Part shown: piece after piece, positions 16,466 to 25,920 of the stretch
Numbering within the stretch: the stretch's first letter is position 1
How the letters are laid out: the number at the start of each line of letters is the position of its first letter
Assembly (NCBI GenBank): GCA_963835735.1
Contig: CAWIGP010000003.1
Span: forward strand, 124,001-188,000
DNA: 64,000 nucleotides
From: DASQMT01 sp963835735
Lineage (GTDB): Bacteria > Actinomycetota > Thermoleophilia > Solirubrobacterales > Solirubrobacteraceae
Reading direction: 5' to 3'
Notes under the pieces: generated by a model
Databases searched by the model: none
Seen by the model: only the letters and a program-made list of their open reading frames with translations
Told to the model about the DNA's origin: nothing
Translations under genes and position numbers: made by a program

Positions 16466-17563
16466 ATGCGCCGCGTGTCCGGCCCGCCCGCGCCTCGTGG
16501 TCCCCGCCTGCGCGAGCTCGGGCTGCGGATCGGCGCGTTCGAGAGCGGCGCCGCGAACGCGATCACCGACGTCGCCGGCGTGCGCGTGGGGCACGCCACG
16601 GTCTGGCGCGACGAGCCCGGCGGGCGCGGGATCGCGCGCACCGGCGTGACCGCGATCGTGCCCGGCGACGGGCTGTTCCGCGCGCCGGCGCCGGCGGGCG
16701 CCGCGGTGCTCAACGGCGCGGGCGAGCTGACCGGCTTCATCGGCATCTCCGAGTGGGGCGTGATCGAGACGCCCGTCTACCTCACGTCGACGATGGCCGT
16801 CGGGCGCGTGTTCGACGGCGCGGTCTCCGTGGCGGTCGCGGCCGATGCCGGGGTCGGCGACGAGCAGGTCGTCATCCCGATCGTCGGCGAGTGCGACGAC
16901 AGCTGGTTGTCCGACAGCGCGGTCGTCCAGGTCGAGGCGGCCGACGCCGGCCGGGCGGTTGCGGCGGCGCTCGGCGGGCCGGTGGCGGAGGGCGCCGTCG
17001 GCGCCGGCACCGGCATGATGTGCTTCGACTGGAAGGGCGGGATCGGCACGGCGAGCCGCGTCGTGCCGGAGGCGGGCGCGACGGTCGGGGTGCTCGTGCT
17101 CGCGAACTTCGGTGACGCCGACCAGCTGCGCGTCGACGGCGTGCCGGTCGGCCGGACGCTCCGGCCGGCACAGTCGCAGCCCGGCTCCGCTGGGAGCTGC
17201 ATCGCGATCGTCGCGACCGACGCGCCGCTCGCCTCGGCTCAGCTCACCCGGGTCGCGCGGCGCGCCGGCCTCGGGCTCGGCCGGACGGGCTCGGTCGCGC
17301 ACCACGGCAGCGGCGAGATCTTCATGGCGTTCTCTACCGCCGGGCGCCAACCGTGGGAGTTGATGGGCCGTCGCGACGAGTCCTTCGCCGACTTCGAGCT
17401 CGATCCGCTCTTCGCAGCCACGGTTGACGCGACCGAGGAAGCGGTGCTCAACGCGCTATGGGCGGCACCCGACGTCACCGGCCGCGACGGCCGCGTCGTG
17501 CCCGGGCTGCCGCACGAGGACGTGCTGGCGCTGCTGCGCGAGCACGGTCGCCTCGCCGGCTGA
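16466..17563 (+). CDS. P1 family (DmpA-type) aminopeptidase
   Basis: N-terminal-nucleophile peptidase of 365 residues related to the D-aminopeptidase/beta-peptidyl aminopeptidase DmpA. Conserved sequences are NAITDVAGVRVGHAT at the start, GISEWGVIETPVYLT, VGAGTGMMCFDWKGGIGTAS and GSVAHHGSGEIFMAFST. The autocleavage site that frees the nucleophile is seen as SAGSCIAIVATDAPL (Gly-Ser). It is cytosolic by appearance. ATG 16466 lies four bases beyond the inverted repeat, with no ribosome-binding site, and GTG 16475 is an alternative start. The repeat separates it from the choline-sulfate operon, so it may have its own promoter. Confidence 0.88.
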   Translation: MRRVSGPPAPRGPRLRELGLRIGAFESGAANAITDVAGVRVGHATVWRDEPGGRGIARTGVTAIVPGDGLFRAPAPAGAAVLNGAGELTGFIGISEWGVIETPVYLTSTMAVGRVFDGAVSVAVAADAGVGDEQVVIPIVGECDDSWLSDSAVVQVEAADAGRAVAAALGGPVAEGAVGAGTGMMCFDWKGGIGTASRVVPEAGATVGVLVLANFGDADQLRVDGVPVGRTLRPAQSQPGSAGSCIAIVATDAPLASAQLTRVARRAGLGLGRTGSVAHHGSGEIFMAFSTAGRQPWELMGRRDESFADFELDPLFAATVDATEEAVLNALWAAPDVTGRDGRVVPGLPHEDVLALLREHGRLAG

Positions 17564-17584
17564 CCTGACATCCGTCCAGTTCGC

Positions 17585-17609
17585 TCAAGCCGCTCGCCGG
17601 CGCGCCGAT
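17585..17609 (+). promoter_or_regulatory. Sigma-28 (FliA/WhiG)-like promoter
   Basis: TCAAG at 17585-17589, then 14 bases, then GCCGAT at 17604-17609 resembles the sigma-28 consensus (TAAA/TCAA, N14-15, GCCGATA). It is 87 bases before the ATG of the secreted LamG protein and within a gap with no other promoter candidate. Confidence 0.35.
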
Positions 17610-17695
17610 CCCACTGGACGCGAGCTGAACAAGCTCCTCCGGGACAGGTGCGGGACCCGGCCCGGTCCATCAACAGGCGAACTCTAGGCGGGCAA

Positions 17696-19511
17696 ATGAC
17701 CAGGAATCGACTCACTGCCATGCTGGCGGTGGCGGCGGGCGTCATCGGGCTGCCCGCCTCGGCACACGCGAGCTATGCAGACGGGGTCCTGGACGACGAT
17801 CCCCTCACCTACCTCCGACTCGACGAGACGACCGGTCGCGACGCGCTCGATGCGTCAGGAATGCACAACGATGGCGAGTATGTGGGGGGCGTCACGCTAG
17901 ACGGGCCCGCTCCCTTTGCCGACGCCGTCAGGTCGGTGAAGCTGGGAACGACCGGTGCGATCACGGCGGACGTACCTAGAACGGACGCTCACGCGACTGG
18001 CGGCTCCGTCGAGCTGTGGGTGAACCCGGACCGCATGGTGAAGAACCCGCAGGCGCCGCTCGTCGCGCACGGCAACCCGGCGACGGACGGCTGGGCGCTC
18101 GGCATCGGCGACAAGCGCAAGCTTTGGTGGAAGAGCGGCCCTACGACGGTGAAGACGAAGCTCAGCCTCGGCAGCGGGGTATGGACGGCACTCACCCTGT
18201 CGTGGGACGGATCCAAGGTCAGCTTCTACCGTAACGGCGCGGACGCCAAGATCTTCAAGGCCTCGGTGTCACCGAGCTCCAGCACCGGCGACCTGGTCGT
18301 GGGAGGCAACGGCAACGGTGGTTTCACCCGTCAGTTCTCCGGCAGGGTCGACGAGGTCGCTCTGTACCAGAAGGCGCTCAGCGTCTCCGATGTCCGCGAC
18401 CACTTGGCCGGCGCGCACGTGCCGATCAACACGAATCTGCCGTCGATCGATGGCACGGCTCAGGTCGGCGAGACTCTGACGGCGCATCCCGGCACCTGGA
18501 TCGACACAGACTTGGCTGTGTACCCGCCTTCTTACCAGTGGCTGCGTTGCGACGACACGGGCGAGGCCTGCGTGGAGGAGGCCACCGGGTCGACGTACCT
18601 GCTCGACGACCAGGACAAGTGCTCGAGGTTCCAGGTAGAGGTGACGGTCACCAACTCACATCGTCAGACCGGCATCGCCCAATCGGTACGGACCGACGTC
18701 GTGACCCCATGTGACGAGCGTTCCGGCGCCGATCAACGAGGCTCCGCCGGAGATCGAAGACGACGGGACGCCAGCTGTGGGCGAGGTGCTCACCGTCCTT
18801 GCCGGCGAGTGGCAGTTCGTCGAGCACGCGGCGGCGTATCAGTGGCAGCGTTGTGACGTCTCCGGCGCGAACTGCCTGCCGTTCACCCCCGACGGCACGG
18901 ACGACGAGTATGTCTTGTCCGACATCGACAAGTGCTCGACGTTCTTCGTGGAGGAGACGGTCAGCAACGCCACCGGACCCGCCACTATGCGTTCGGCCCT
19001 TACAAGCCCTATCGCGCCGTGCGACAGCGATCCGGGCGACGGCGGCAACGGCGGCGGTACCGGTGGCGGCGGTCCCGGTGGCGGCGGCGGTACGGGTGGC
19101 GGAGGCGGCACCGGTGGTGGCGGTGGCGGCGGCAATGGCGCCGGCACCGGCCCGGCGTCCGCGCCCGTCGTCCAGAACCCGGCCCCCGCGGGCTGCCTGA
19201 AGCTGGTCGCTGCCCGCAAGCGGCTCAAGGTCGGGCGGCTCGGCAAGCTGCGCCTCGCCGCCGCTGCGAAGAACGTCTGCGTCACCGTGCCGCTCGGCGC
19301 GTCATTCAAGGCCCGCAACGGCGTGAAGCTGCGCTCGGTCGTCTACAAGTTGGACGGCAGGAAGCTCAAGCGCGTAAAGCGAAAGGGCTTCCACGCCCGG
19401 CTCGTGCCGTCGAAGCTCGCTGCCGGCACGCATACGCTGACGGTGCGCGTGCGCCCGCGTGCCGGCAAGGCGAAGACCGTCAAGCTGCGGATCCGCACGG
19501 CCGTCGCCTGA
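17696..19511 (+). CDS. Secreted LamG-domain protein with Ig-like repeats, frameshift near 18716
   Basis: Exported protein of about 605 residues. A signal peptide (LTAMLAVAAGVIGLPASAHA) is followed by a LamG/concanavalin-like domain (about 25-245) with YLRLDETTGRDALDASG, GSVELWVNP and FSGRVDEVALYQKAL. Then come two Ig-like repeats of the pattern QVGETLTAHPGTW ... YQWLRCD ... DKCSRFQVEVTVTNS, each with paired Cys; the second reads VGEVLTVLAGEWQF ... YQWQRCDVSGANC. A long Gly-rich linker (19034-19140) leads to a basic C-terminal domain. After DVVTPC the frame shifts by +1 near 18716. Likely a cell-surface or adhesion protein; a carbohydrate ligand is inference. Confidence 0.8.
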
Positions 19512-19521
19512 CGCCCCGCCC

Positions 19522-19551
19522 GCCCGCGAGCGGCTCCGGCCGCTCGCGGGC
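19522..19551 (+). terminator. Strong GC hairpin, likely terminator
   Basis: GCCCGCGAGCGG (19522-19533) and CCGCTCGCGGGC (19540-19551) form a perfect 12-base stem with a six-base loop, starting eleven bases after the LamG protein stop. No T-tract follows, as is common in actinobacteria. Confidence 0.7.
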
Positions 19552-19570
19552 GAGGCGCTAGGTTGCGCGC

Positions 19571-19978
19571 ATGATCACGGGACGATGTGTCTGCGCCGGC
19601 GTCCGCTTCGAGGTCAGCGAGCCGCTCGTCTCATCCGGCTGGTGCCACTGCACGCGCTGCCAGCACCGCACGGGCGCGCATGCCTCCCCCGCCGGGGCCG
19701 TCGCGCCCGGCAGCTTCCGGATCACCGCCGGCAAGGAGCTCGTGACCGAGTGGACCCCGCCGGGCGGCGGCTTTGTCAAGGCGTTCTGCTCGGTCTGCGG
19801 CGGGCACCTTTACAGCCGCTCGCCCGAGGAGCCGGAGCGCATCAGCGTCCGGCTCGGGGCGGTCGACGGCGACCCCGGCATCCGGCCGCAGTACCACCAG
19901 TTCACGGCCAACGCCGCGGTCTGGCAGCCGCTGCCGGATGACGGGCTGCCGCGGTACGAAGAGCGCAGGCCGCAGTAA
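19571..19978 (+). CDS. GFA family (glutathione-dependent formaldehyde-activating enzyme-like) protein
   Basis: Small cytosolic zinc protein of 135 residues. Zinc ligands appear as the N-terminal GRCVCAGVRFEV, the WCHCTRCQHRTGAHAS centre and FCSVCGGHLYS. This is the complete cysteine set of the GFA domain. The founding member was described as an S-(hydroxymethyl)glutathione synthase, but most family members are uncharacterised, so the reaction is not assigned. TAGGTT at 19559-19564 ends six bases before the ATG with no ribosome-binding site, indicating a leaderless transcript starting right after the terminator hairpin. Confidence 0.85.
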   Translation: MITGRCVCAGVRFEVSEPLVSSGWCHCTRCQHRTGAHASPAGAVAPGSFRITAGKELVTEWTPPGGGFVKAFCSVCGGHLYSRSPEEPERISVRLGAVDGDPGIRPQYHQFTANAAVWQPLPDDGLPRYEERRPQ

Positions 19979-20008
19979 TCGATCTGACGCTCGTCGTCCG
20001 GCTGACGG

Positions 20009-20320
20009 TCAGTGGGCGACCCGCGTCTGGTCGCGCGACATCAGCTTGAAGCCGGCGAGCGAGACGAGCACCACCAACGCGGCCGCGCCTCCGGCGCCGA
20101 TCGCGGCGGAGCCCCAGTCGAAGCCCTGGTCGATCGTGGTCGTGACCGGCGGCGCCTGCTGGGACTCGAGCCCGCTGACGTCGATAGCCGCCGACCCCGG
20201 CGTGTCTTGCGTGCCGGGCTCGAGGATGGGGGCGGCCTGGGCCGCGGGCGCCGCGAGCGCCGCTGCAGCGAGGCCCGCGGCGATGCTGCGTTGCAGATGC
20301 GTACGGCGATGGGACTTCAC
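20009..20320 (-). CDS. Small exported membrane-anchored protein, unknown function
   Basis: A protein of 103 residues not recognised by name. It starts at GTG 20320-20318 with AGGAGG seven bases upstream, which decides against longer starts. A signal peptide (RSIAAGLAAAALAAPAAQA) is followed by a short polar region (PILEPGTQDTPGS to TTTIDQGFDWG), one hydrophobic helix (SAAIGAGGAAALVVLVSLAG) and a short basic tail. So a peptide of about 45 residues is exposed outside and tied to the membrane. It is divergent from the BTAD-SBP regulator across a shared 130-base region with an inverted repeat, and may be its target or partner (inference). Confidence 0.7.
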   Translation of the reverse strand: MKSHRRTHLQRSIAAGLAAAALAAPAAQAAPILEPGTQDTPGSAAIDVSGLESQQAPPVTTTIDQGFDWGSAAIGAGGAAALVVLVSLAGFKLMSRDQTRVAH

Positions 20321-20384
20321 GGCGGCCTCCTGGGGAGGTGGAGAACGGATGCGATCCACCCTTCTCCGGGCCGGTAGAGCGTGG

Positions 20385-20414
20385 GTCGAGTACCGGTTTA
20401 CTTAGCTACTCGAC
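20385..20414. promoter_or_regulatory. Inverted repeat in the divergent promoter, candidate operator
   Basis: GTCGAGTA (20385-20392) and TACTCGAC (20407-20414) are a perfect 8-base inverted repeat with 14 bases between. It sits between the small membrane protein and the BTAD regulator, just before TAGGCT at 20421-20426, a likely -10 box. It is a natural candidate site for the BTAD protein. Confidence 0.5.
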
Positions 20415-20453
20415 CGGGAGTAGGCTCGCGCCAACCGGACTCCCCCCATCGGA

Positions 20454-23400
20454 ATGGATCTCCAACTCCTCGGCCCGATCGAGGCCCGCGTCGGCGACAG
20501 CGCCGTCCACCTCGGTGCCCGCAAGCAGCGCGCCGTCCTCGCCATGCTCGGGCTCGAAGCGAACCGGACGGTGTCGGCCGGCCGCCTCGCAGAGGGCCTC
20601 TGGGGCGAGGAGCCGCCGTCGAGCGCTCCGAAGATGGTGCAGCTGTACGTCTCCCAGCTGCGCCGCATTCTCGACGGGAACGGCGCGGCGATCGTCACAC
20701 ACGGCCGCGACTACGAGCTCCAGCTGCCCGCCGACGCGGTCGACGTCGCCCGGTTCGAGCGGCTGATGGACGAGTCCCGGCCGCGTGAAGCGCTCGCGCT
20801 CTGGCGCGGCGAGGCGCTCGCGGACGTCGCCGACGAGCCGTTCGCCCGCGCGGAGATCCGCCGGCTCGACGAGCTTCGCCTACGCGCGCACGAGCTGGCG
20901 ATCGAGGCTGATCTCGAGGCCGGGCGGCACGCCGACGTGATCGGCGAGCTCGAGGCGCTCGTGGCGGAGCATCCGCTGCGCGAGCGGTTGCACGCCCAGC
21001 GGATGCTCGCGCTGTACTCCTCGGGGCGCCAGTCCGAGGCGCTCGACGCGTATCAGCAGGCGCGCGACGCGCTGGTGGAGCAGGTGGGCGTCGAGCCCGG
21101 GGCCGAGCTACAACGGCTCCAGCAGGCGATCCTCTCGCATGACCCTGCACTCGATCCCCTCGCGCCCGCGCCACCGGCCCGTCCACCGCCATCGGAGCCG
21201 GCGCCGGCCCGGCCGCCACCGCGCCGGCGGATCCACCCGCTCGTGGCCGTCGCAGTCCTCTGCGGCCGCAGCGGGCCTGATCGTGTTCGGCGTCAGCCGC
21301 GTGACTGCGCCGGACTCGCTGCCGCGGATCGACGAGAACGCGGTCGGGGCGATCGACCCGGGCGACGGCCGCATCACCGCCCAGTACGCCGTCGGCCGCG
21401 GCCCCGTCGGCGATCACGGCGGGCGCGGCCGCGGTCTGGGTCGCGAACGCGCTCGACGGGACCGTCTCTCGGATCGACGATCAGGTCACCGAGATCGACG
21501 TCCGCGGCGAGCCGACAGCGCTCGCTTACGGGGCGGGTTCGCTGTGGGTCGCCAACGGCGAGTCGCGCAGCGTGTCGCAGATCGATCCGGGCTCGAACCG
21601 GGTCGTGAACCAGCTGGAGGTGGGCAACGCGTCGCGCGGCATCGCGGCGGGCTTCGGGGCGCTGTGGGTGACGTCCGCAAACGACGGCGCGGTCCGCCGG
21701 ATCGACCTCGACCGTCCCGCCGACGCCCGCCGGATCGCCATGGGCGCAAACCCGACGGCGATCGCAGCTGGGGACGACGCGATCTGGGTCGCGAGCGAGG
21801 AGGCGGGCACGGTGACCCGCCTGGAGCCCCGGACGGGAGACGTCACCGGCGCGATCAGAGTCGGAAACGGGCCGAGCGCGATCGCCGTCGGCGCCGGCGC
21901 GGTGTGGGTCGTCAATCGCCTCGACGGGACCGTGTCGCGGATCGATTCGGGCAAGAACGCCGTCACCTCGACGGTCCACGTCGGTGCGGACCCGACCGGG
22001 GTCGCGGTGGGCGAAGGCGGCGTGTGGATCGCAGGCGGCGCATCCGGCACGATGACGCTCATCGACCCGGATGCGCTGACCGTGCGCGAGCGCTTCGACA
22101 TCGAGAACAGCGCGTCGGCCGTCGCGATCGCCGACGGAAAGGTGTGGACGGCCGCCGTCGCTCCGCCGGCGAGCCACCGCGGGGGCACGCTGCGCGTCAT
22201 CTCGCCGGGATCTGAGTCCGATCCCGTGGAGATCGACTGGCTGGATCAGTCGGGCTATGACTCCCAGACGTCCCGGCTGATCTCGCTGGCATACGACGGG
22301 CTCGTCGGCTACCGGCGCGTTGCCGGCGTCGCCGGAGCGACGCTGGCGGGCGCGCTGGCCACCGACGTTCCGCGACCGAGCCCGGATCGGCGGACATACG
22401 TCTTCACGCTTCGTCCCGGGCTCCGCTACTCAGACGGAACCGCGGTGCGGCCGGAGGACTTCCGTGCCTCGGTCGAGCGCTTCTTGCAGGTGGCAGGCGA
22501 CAATCCGGCCTTCCCACGGTTGTTTGCGGGAATCGTCGGGGCGCGGCGTTGCGAGGAGGAGTCGGGGCGCTGCGACCTGTCGGCCGGGATCGAGACCGAC
22601 GGGCCAGCGCGCACGATCACCGTCCACCTGACCCGCCCCGACGCGGACTTCCTCAACAAGCTGACCATGCAGTTCGCGTACGTCGTGCCGGCGACCACCC
22701 CTCGGCGCCGCACCGGCGACGACGTGCTGCCGGGCACGGGGCCCTATCGGTTCGCGAGCTGGGACGCCCGGCGCGGCGGGCGGCTGGTACGTAATCCGCA
22801 CTTCCACGCCTGGTCCCCGCAGGCGCGCCCGGACGGCTTCGCGGATCGGATCGAGGTCGACACGAAGCCCCGGCAGGGCGTCCGGGGGCAGGTGGCAGAC
22901 GTGGAACGCGGGACCGCGGATGTCGTGGCGCTCGCCGGGCCGTTCGGGACCGATGTGTCGCCAGATCGGTTCGCCGCCCTGAGAGTGCGCTTTCCGGGGC
23001 AGCTCCACAGCTACCCGGAATCGGTCCTGAACTTCATGTTCCTCAACGTGCGCAGGCCGCCGTTCGATGACGTCGAGGCGCGCCGCGCACTCAATTTCGC
23101 GACCGACCGGTCGCGCATCGTCGAGCTCGAAGGCGGTCCCGCGGTCGGCCAGCCCGCATGCCAGATCCTGCCCAGCACCGTCCCGGGCCATGAGCCGTAC
23201 TGCCCGTACACCGCGCGGGCAGGGCGGGAGCGCGGATGGTCGGCGCCGGATATGGAGCGCGCGCGGGCACTCGTGGCGAACTCCGGCACGGCCGGCGAGC
23301 GGGTGGTGGTCTCGGTACCGCCGTTCCGCCGGGGAGTCGGGCGCTATTTCACGGTGCTGCTCGACCGGCTCGGCTACCGCGCGTCGCTGCGCGTGCTGCC

Positions 23401-23764
23401 CGACGCGGAGTACTGGCCGGGGATCATCCAGAACCCTCCCGCCTCACGGGTGCAGATTGCGTTCTTGGGATGGGGGGCGGACTATCCGAGCGCTTCGTCC
23501 TTCATCGAGCCGAACTTCGGCTGCCCCGACAACCTCTCGCATTTCTGCGACCCGTGGGTGACCAGCCAGATCGCCCAAGCGCTCGCCTCCGAAGGCGCCG
23601 CCGCCGCCGGGCGCTGGGCCGCGATCGATCGCCGGGTCACCGATCTGGCGCCGGCCGTGCCGCTGACGAACCGGCGCTCCGTGGATCTCGTCTCGACGCG
23701 GGTCGGGAACGTCCAGCACCACCTGCAGGGCGGCACGCTGCTCGATCAGATGTGGGTGCGCTGA
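20454..23764 (+). CDS. Membrane-bound BTAD transcriptional regulator with beta-propeller and SBP_5 sensor domains; two frameshifts
   Basis: One-component regulator of about 1,103 residues when two +1 frameshifts (near 21261 and 21409) are repaired; the 3n+2 span fits two extra bases. Order: an OmpR-type winged helix (about 1-90; LGARKQRAVLAMLGLEANRT, VQLYVSQLRRIL); a BTAD domain (about 95-240; RERLHAQRMLALYSSGRQSE, EALDAYQQARDAL); a Pro-rich linker; one membrane helix (HPLVAVAVL then AAAAGLIVFGV); a beta-propeller of repeats such as AGDDAIWVASEEAGTVTRLE (about 285-560); and an extracellular SBP_5 peptide-binding domain (TYVFTLRPGLRYSDGTAV, YWPGIIQNPP, GWGADYPSASSF). It resembles CadC/ToxR topology with a transporter-like sensor. 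The ligand is unknown. Confidence 0.85.
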
Positions 23765-23767
23765 GCG

Positions 23768-24658
23768 TCAGGCCGCAGAGGGCGCAGCGGCGAGGCGCGC
23801 CGGGGTGTCGTCGTCGAACTCGGCGAAGAACCCGCCGACGCGGTCGGTCAGCTCGCCCATCCCGTCGCACGCGAACAGGATCGGCTGGTAGTGCGTGATG
23901 TCGTACTCGAGCGTCGCCATCTCGTGGAAGTCGATCGGACGGACGTCCGCGGTGCGGAACTCCTCGATCTCGCCGTAGGACGACAGCAGGCCGGCGCCGT
24001 AACAGCGCAGACGGCCCTCCTCCCACATCACGCCGAACTCGAGCGTGAACCAGAAGACGTCGGCGACGTACTGCAGGCTCTCGGGCGTCGTGCAGCGGCG
24101 CGCGGCCTCGCCGGCCAGGCGCTTGACCTCGGCGATGCTGGGATCGGCAAGCAGGTTCCCGTGCCCGATCACCTCGTGCACGATGTCCGGCTCGGGCGTA
24201 TAAAGCGGCGCGCTCGGGTGGCGCAGGTACTGGGTCGAGTGGAACACCCGGTCGGCCAGCGAGCCGTAGAACTCGTCGAGCGGGACGAGCCCGGCGGCGG
24301 GGTGGAAGCGGAAGCCGGTGAGCGGCTCCAGGCCCGCGCTCACCTCGTCCAGCTGCGGCACGCGGTCGGCCGGCAGGTCGAGCTTCGCCTTCGCCTCGCG
24401 GAACGCGCGGCACGCCAGCCGCTCGTGCTTGGGTGCGAGCTCGCGCGACACGGTGCGCCAGATCGCATGCTCCTCGTCGGTGTACTCGACGCGCGGGACC
24501 GGCTCGCCCGGTCGCCAAGCCAGGGCGGCGGCGGCGATCTCGTTGCGGCGGCGGCGGTACTCGGGGTCGTTGGCGCCGGGATGGTCGTCGGCGAGGTGGA
24601 CCTTGACCCCGTCGGGGCCCTCGGTCACGGGTGCGTACAGCTGGGCCTCTTCGAACAT
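23768..24658 (-). CDS. phhA: Phenylalanine 4-monooxygenase
   Basis: Pterin-dependent iron hydroxylase of 296 residues that converts phenylalanine to tyrosine, in the cytosol. The iron ligands are visible in PDIVHEVIGHGNLLADP (two His) and VFWFTLEFGV (Glu). LTGFRFHPAAGLVP and FHSTQYLRHPSAPLYTPEP are conserved around the active site. There is no regulatory ACT domain, as usual for bacterial forms. TAGACC (24665-24670, minus strand) ends six bases before the ATG, with no ribosome-binding site. It ends three bases from the BTAD regulator stop (convergent) and is divergent from an Lrp regulator, which likely controls it. Confidence 0.93.
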   Translation of the reverse strand: MFEEAQLYAPVTEGPDGVKVHLADDHPGANDPEYRRRRNEIAAAALAWRPGEPVPRVEYTDEEHAIWRTVSRELAPKHERLACRAFREAKAKLDLPADRVPQLDEVSAGLEPLTGFRFHPAAGLVPLDEFYGSLADRVFHSTQYLRHPSAPLYTPEPDIVHEVIGHGNLLADPSIAEVKRLAGEAARRCTTPESLQYVADVFWFTLEFGVMWEEGRLRCYGAGLLSSYGEIEEFRTADVRPIDFHEMATLEYDITHYQPILFACDGMGELTDRVGGFFAEFDDDTPARLAAAPSAA

Positions 24659-24706
24659 GGCGAAGGTCTAGCGCCGCGCGTCCGCGCCCGGCAACTCGCG
24701 AGGACG

Positions 24707-24736
24707 TATCGTTTCGTTGATGACAACGATCGAACG
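24707..24736 (+). promoter_or_regulatory. Leaderless-type -10 box and imperfect palindrome at the Lrp start
   Basis: TATCGT (24707-24712) ends seven bases before the ATG at 24720. The start codon lies in the imperfect palindrome TTCGTTG-ATGA-CAACGATCGAA, a possible autoregulatory Lrp site. The divergent phhA -10 (24665-24670) is within 40 bases. Confidence 0.4.
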
Positions 24737-25184
24737 TTTGACGGACCTGGATCGGAAGATCCTTGCGCTCCTGCAGCAGGAAGGTCGTCGTTCGTTCGCC
24801 GACATCGGCCGCGAGGTCGGGCTGTCGACGCCGGCGGTCAAGCGCCGCGTCGACCGACTGGAGGCGGCCGGCGTGATCCGCGGCTACACGGCGATCGTCG
24901 ACGCGTCCAAGCTCGGCTTCGGCTTCGAGGCGATCGCCGAGATCTACGCCGCCGACCGCACCGCGCCACGCGACCTGCTCGAGAGCCTCGCGGGGATCCC
25001 GGAGGTCGTGAGCGCGGTCACCGTGTCCGGCGAGCCCGACGCGGTACTACGCGTCCAGGTCGACGACATCCGGCACCTGGAGCGGCTGATCGAGACGCTC
25101 CGGCGCCGCCCCAACATCGTCCGCACGCGCACGATGATCGTGCTGTCGGTACTGGTGGATCGGCCTACCGCTCTGCCGGGCTGA
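24720..25184 (+). CDS. Lrp/AsnC family transcriptional regulator
   Basis: Amino-acid-responsive regulator of 154 residues. The N-terminal helix-turn-helix (about residues 8-55) reads LTDLDRKILALLQQEGRRSF, IGREVGLSTPAVKRRVDRLE and AGVIRGYTAIVD. The C-terminal RAM/ActD-like ligand-binding domain (about 65-145) includes IPEVVSAVTVSGEPDAVLRV and RTRTMIVLSVLV. ATG 24720 is used; the preceding TTG is in frame but lies inside the promoter spacer. The divergent phhA gene makes phenylalanine or tyrosine a plausible effector (inference). Its 3' end overlaps the convergent SDR gene by 20 bases. Confidence 0.9.
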   Translation: MTTIERLTDLDRKILALLQQEGRRSFADIGREVGLSTPAVKRRVDRLEAAGVIRGYTAIVDASKLGFGFEAIAEIYAADRTAPRDLLESLAGIPEVVSAVTVSGEPDAVLRVQVDDIRHLERLIETLRRRPNIVRTRTMIVLSVLVDRPTALPG

Positions 25185-25890
25185 CCGCCTCGGGATCCTG
25201 ACCGAGGGCGGCGCGACCGCCGTCGACCGGGATCACGGCGCCGTTGACGAAGCTCGCCGCGGGCGACAGCAGGTGCGCGACCACCTCGGCAACCTCGTCC
25301 GGCCGTCCGACTCGGCCGAGCGGGTGGAGCCGGCGCAGCTCGTCCTCCACCGCATCCAGGCGGCCGGTGGCGATCGAGCCGAGCGCGACCGCGTTCGTGC
25401 GGATCCCCCGCGGCCCGTAGTCGACCGCCAGCGCCCGGGTGAGCCCCTCGATCGCCGCCTTCGCGGTCGCGTACGGGAGCGCGCCCGGCACCGCCCGCTG
25501 CGCTTGGTGGGAGGAGACGTTGACGATCGCGCCCGCCGTGCCGGCGGCGAGGAAGCGGCGCACGGCCACCGAGCAGCCGGTCACCGCGAGGCCGAGGTTC
25601 AGCGCGATCAGGTCGAGCAACTCGTGGGCCGGCGTGTCGTGCACCGCGGCGTCGCGGAACACGGCGGCGTTGTTGACCCAGCCGGACAGCGTGCCCGCGC
25701 GCTCGGCGGCATCGGCCGCGCGCTCCGCGACTGCCTCGTCCGCGGCGTCACCGATAAGCGCCTGCACGCGCTCGTGCGTCCCGTCCGGGTCGGCGACGTC
25801 GAGCGCGACGACGTGGCCGTCCCGGGCGAGCCGCTGCGCGATCGCGAGGCCGATCCCGCGAGCGCCGCCTGTCACGACGTAACTCCGCAT
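25165..25890 (-). CDS. SDR family oxidoreductase
   Basis: Classical short-chain dehydrogenase of 241 residues. The NAD(P)-binding TGGARGIGLAIAQRLARDG is at the N-terminus, with WVNNAAVF as the NNAG-type motif, Ser in IVNVSSHQAQ, the catalytic Tyr-Lys in YATAKAAIEGL and PVDGG at the end. LDVADP after beta-strand 2 has an acidic residue, favouring NAD over NADP. The substrate is unknown. TAGGGT (25898-25903, minus strand) ends seven bases before the ATG, with no ribosome-binding site. The gene is divergent from the metallo-hydrolase-like gene, and the two -10 boxes are only five bases apart. Confidence 0.9.
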   Translation of the reverse strand: MRSYVVTGGARGIGLAIAQRLARDGHVVALDVADPDGTHERVQALIGDAADEAVAERAADAAERAGTLSGWVNNAAVFRDAAVHDTPAHELLDLIALNLGLAVTGCSVAVRRFLAAGTAGAIVNVSSHQAQRAVPGALPYATAKAAIEGLTRALAVDYGPRGIRTNAVALGSIATGRLDAVEDELRRLHPLGRVGRPDEVAEVVAHLLSPAASFVNGAVIPVDGGRAALGQDPEAVSPAER

Positions 25891-25897
25891 CCAGGCC

Positions 25898-25914
25898 ACC
25901 CTAAGCCGTAGCTT
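25898..25914. promoter_or_regulatory. Back-to-back divergent -10 boxes
   Basis: TAGGGT on the minus strand (25898-25903) and TAGCTT on the plus strand (25909-25914) are separated by five bases. They lie seven and six bases before the starts of the SDR gene and the metallo-hydrolase-like gene. The two genes therefore appear to share one short bidirectional promoter and produce leaderless mRNAs. Confidence 0.45.
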
Positions 25915-25920
25915 GTGCGC

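Noticed and set aside
19034..19140. Gly-rich stretch as a separate short gene or PE_PGRS-like protein
   Set aside because: It is in frame with the second Ig-like repeat and the C-terminal domain and acts as their linker.
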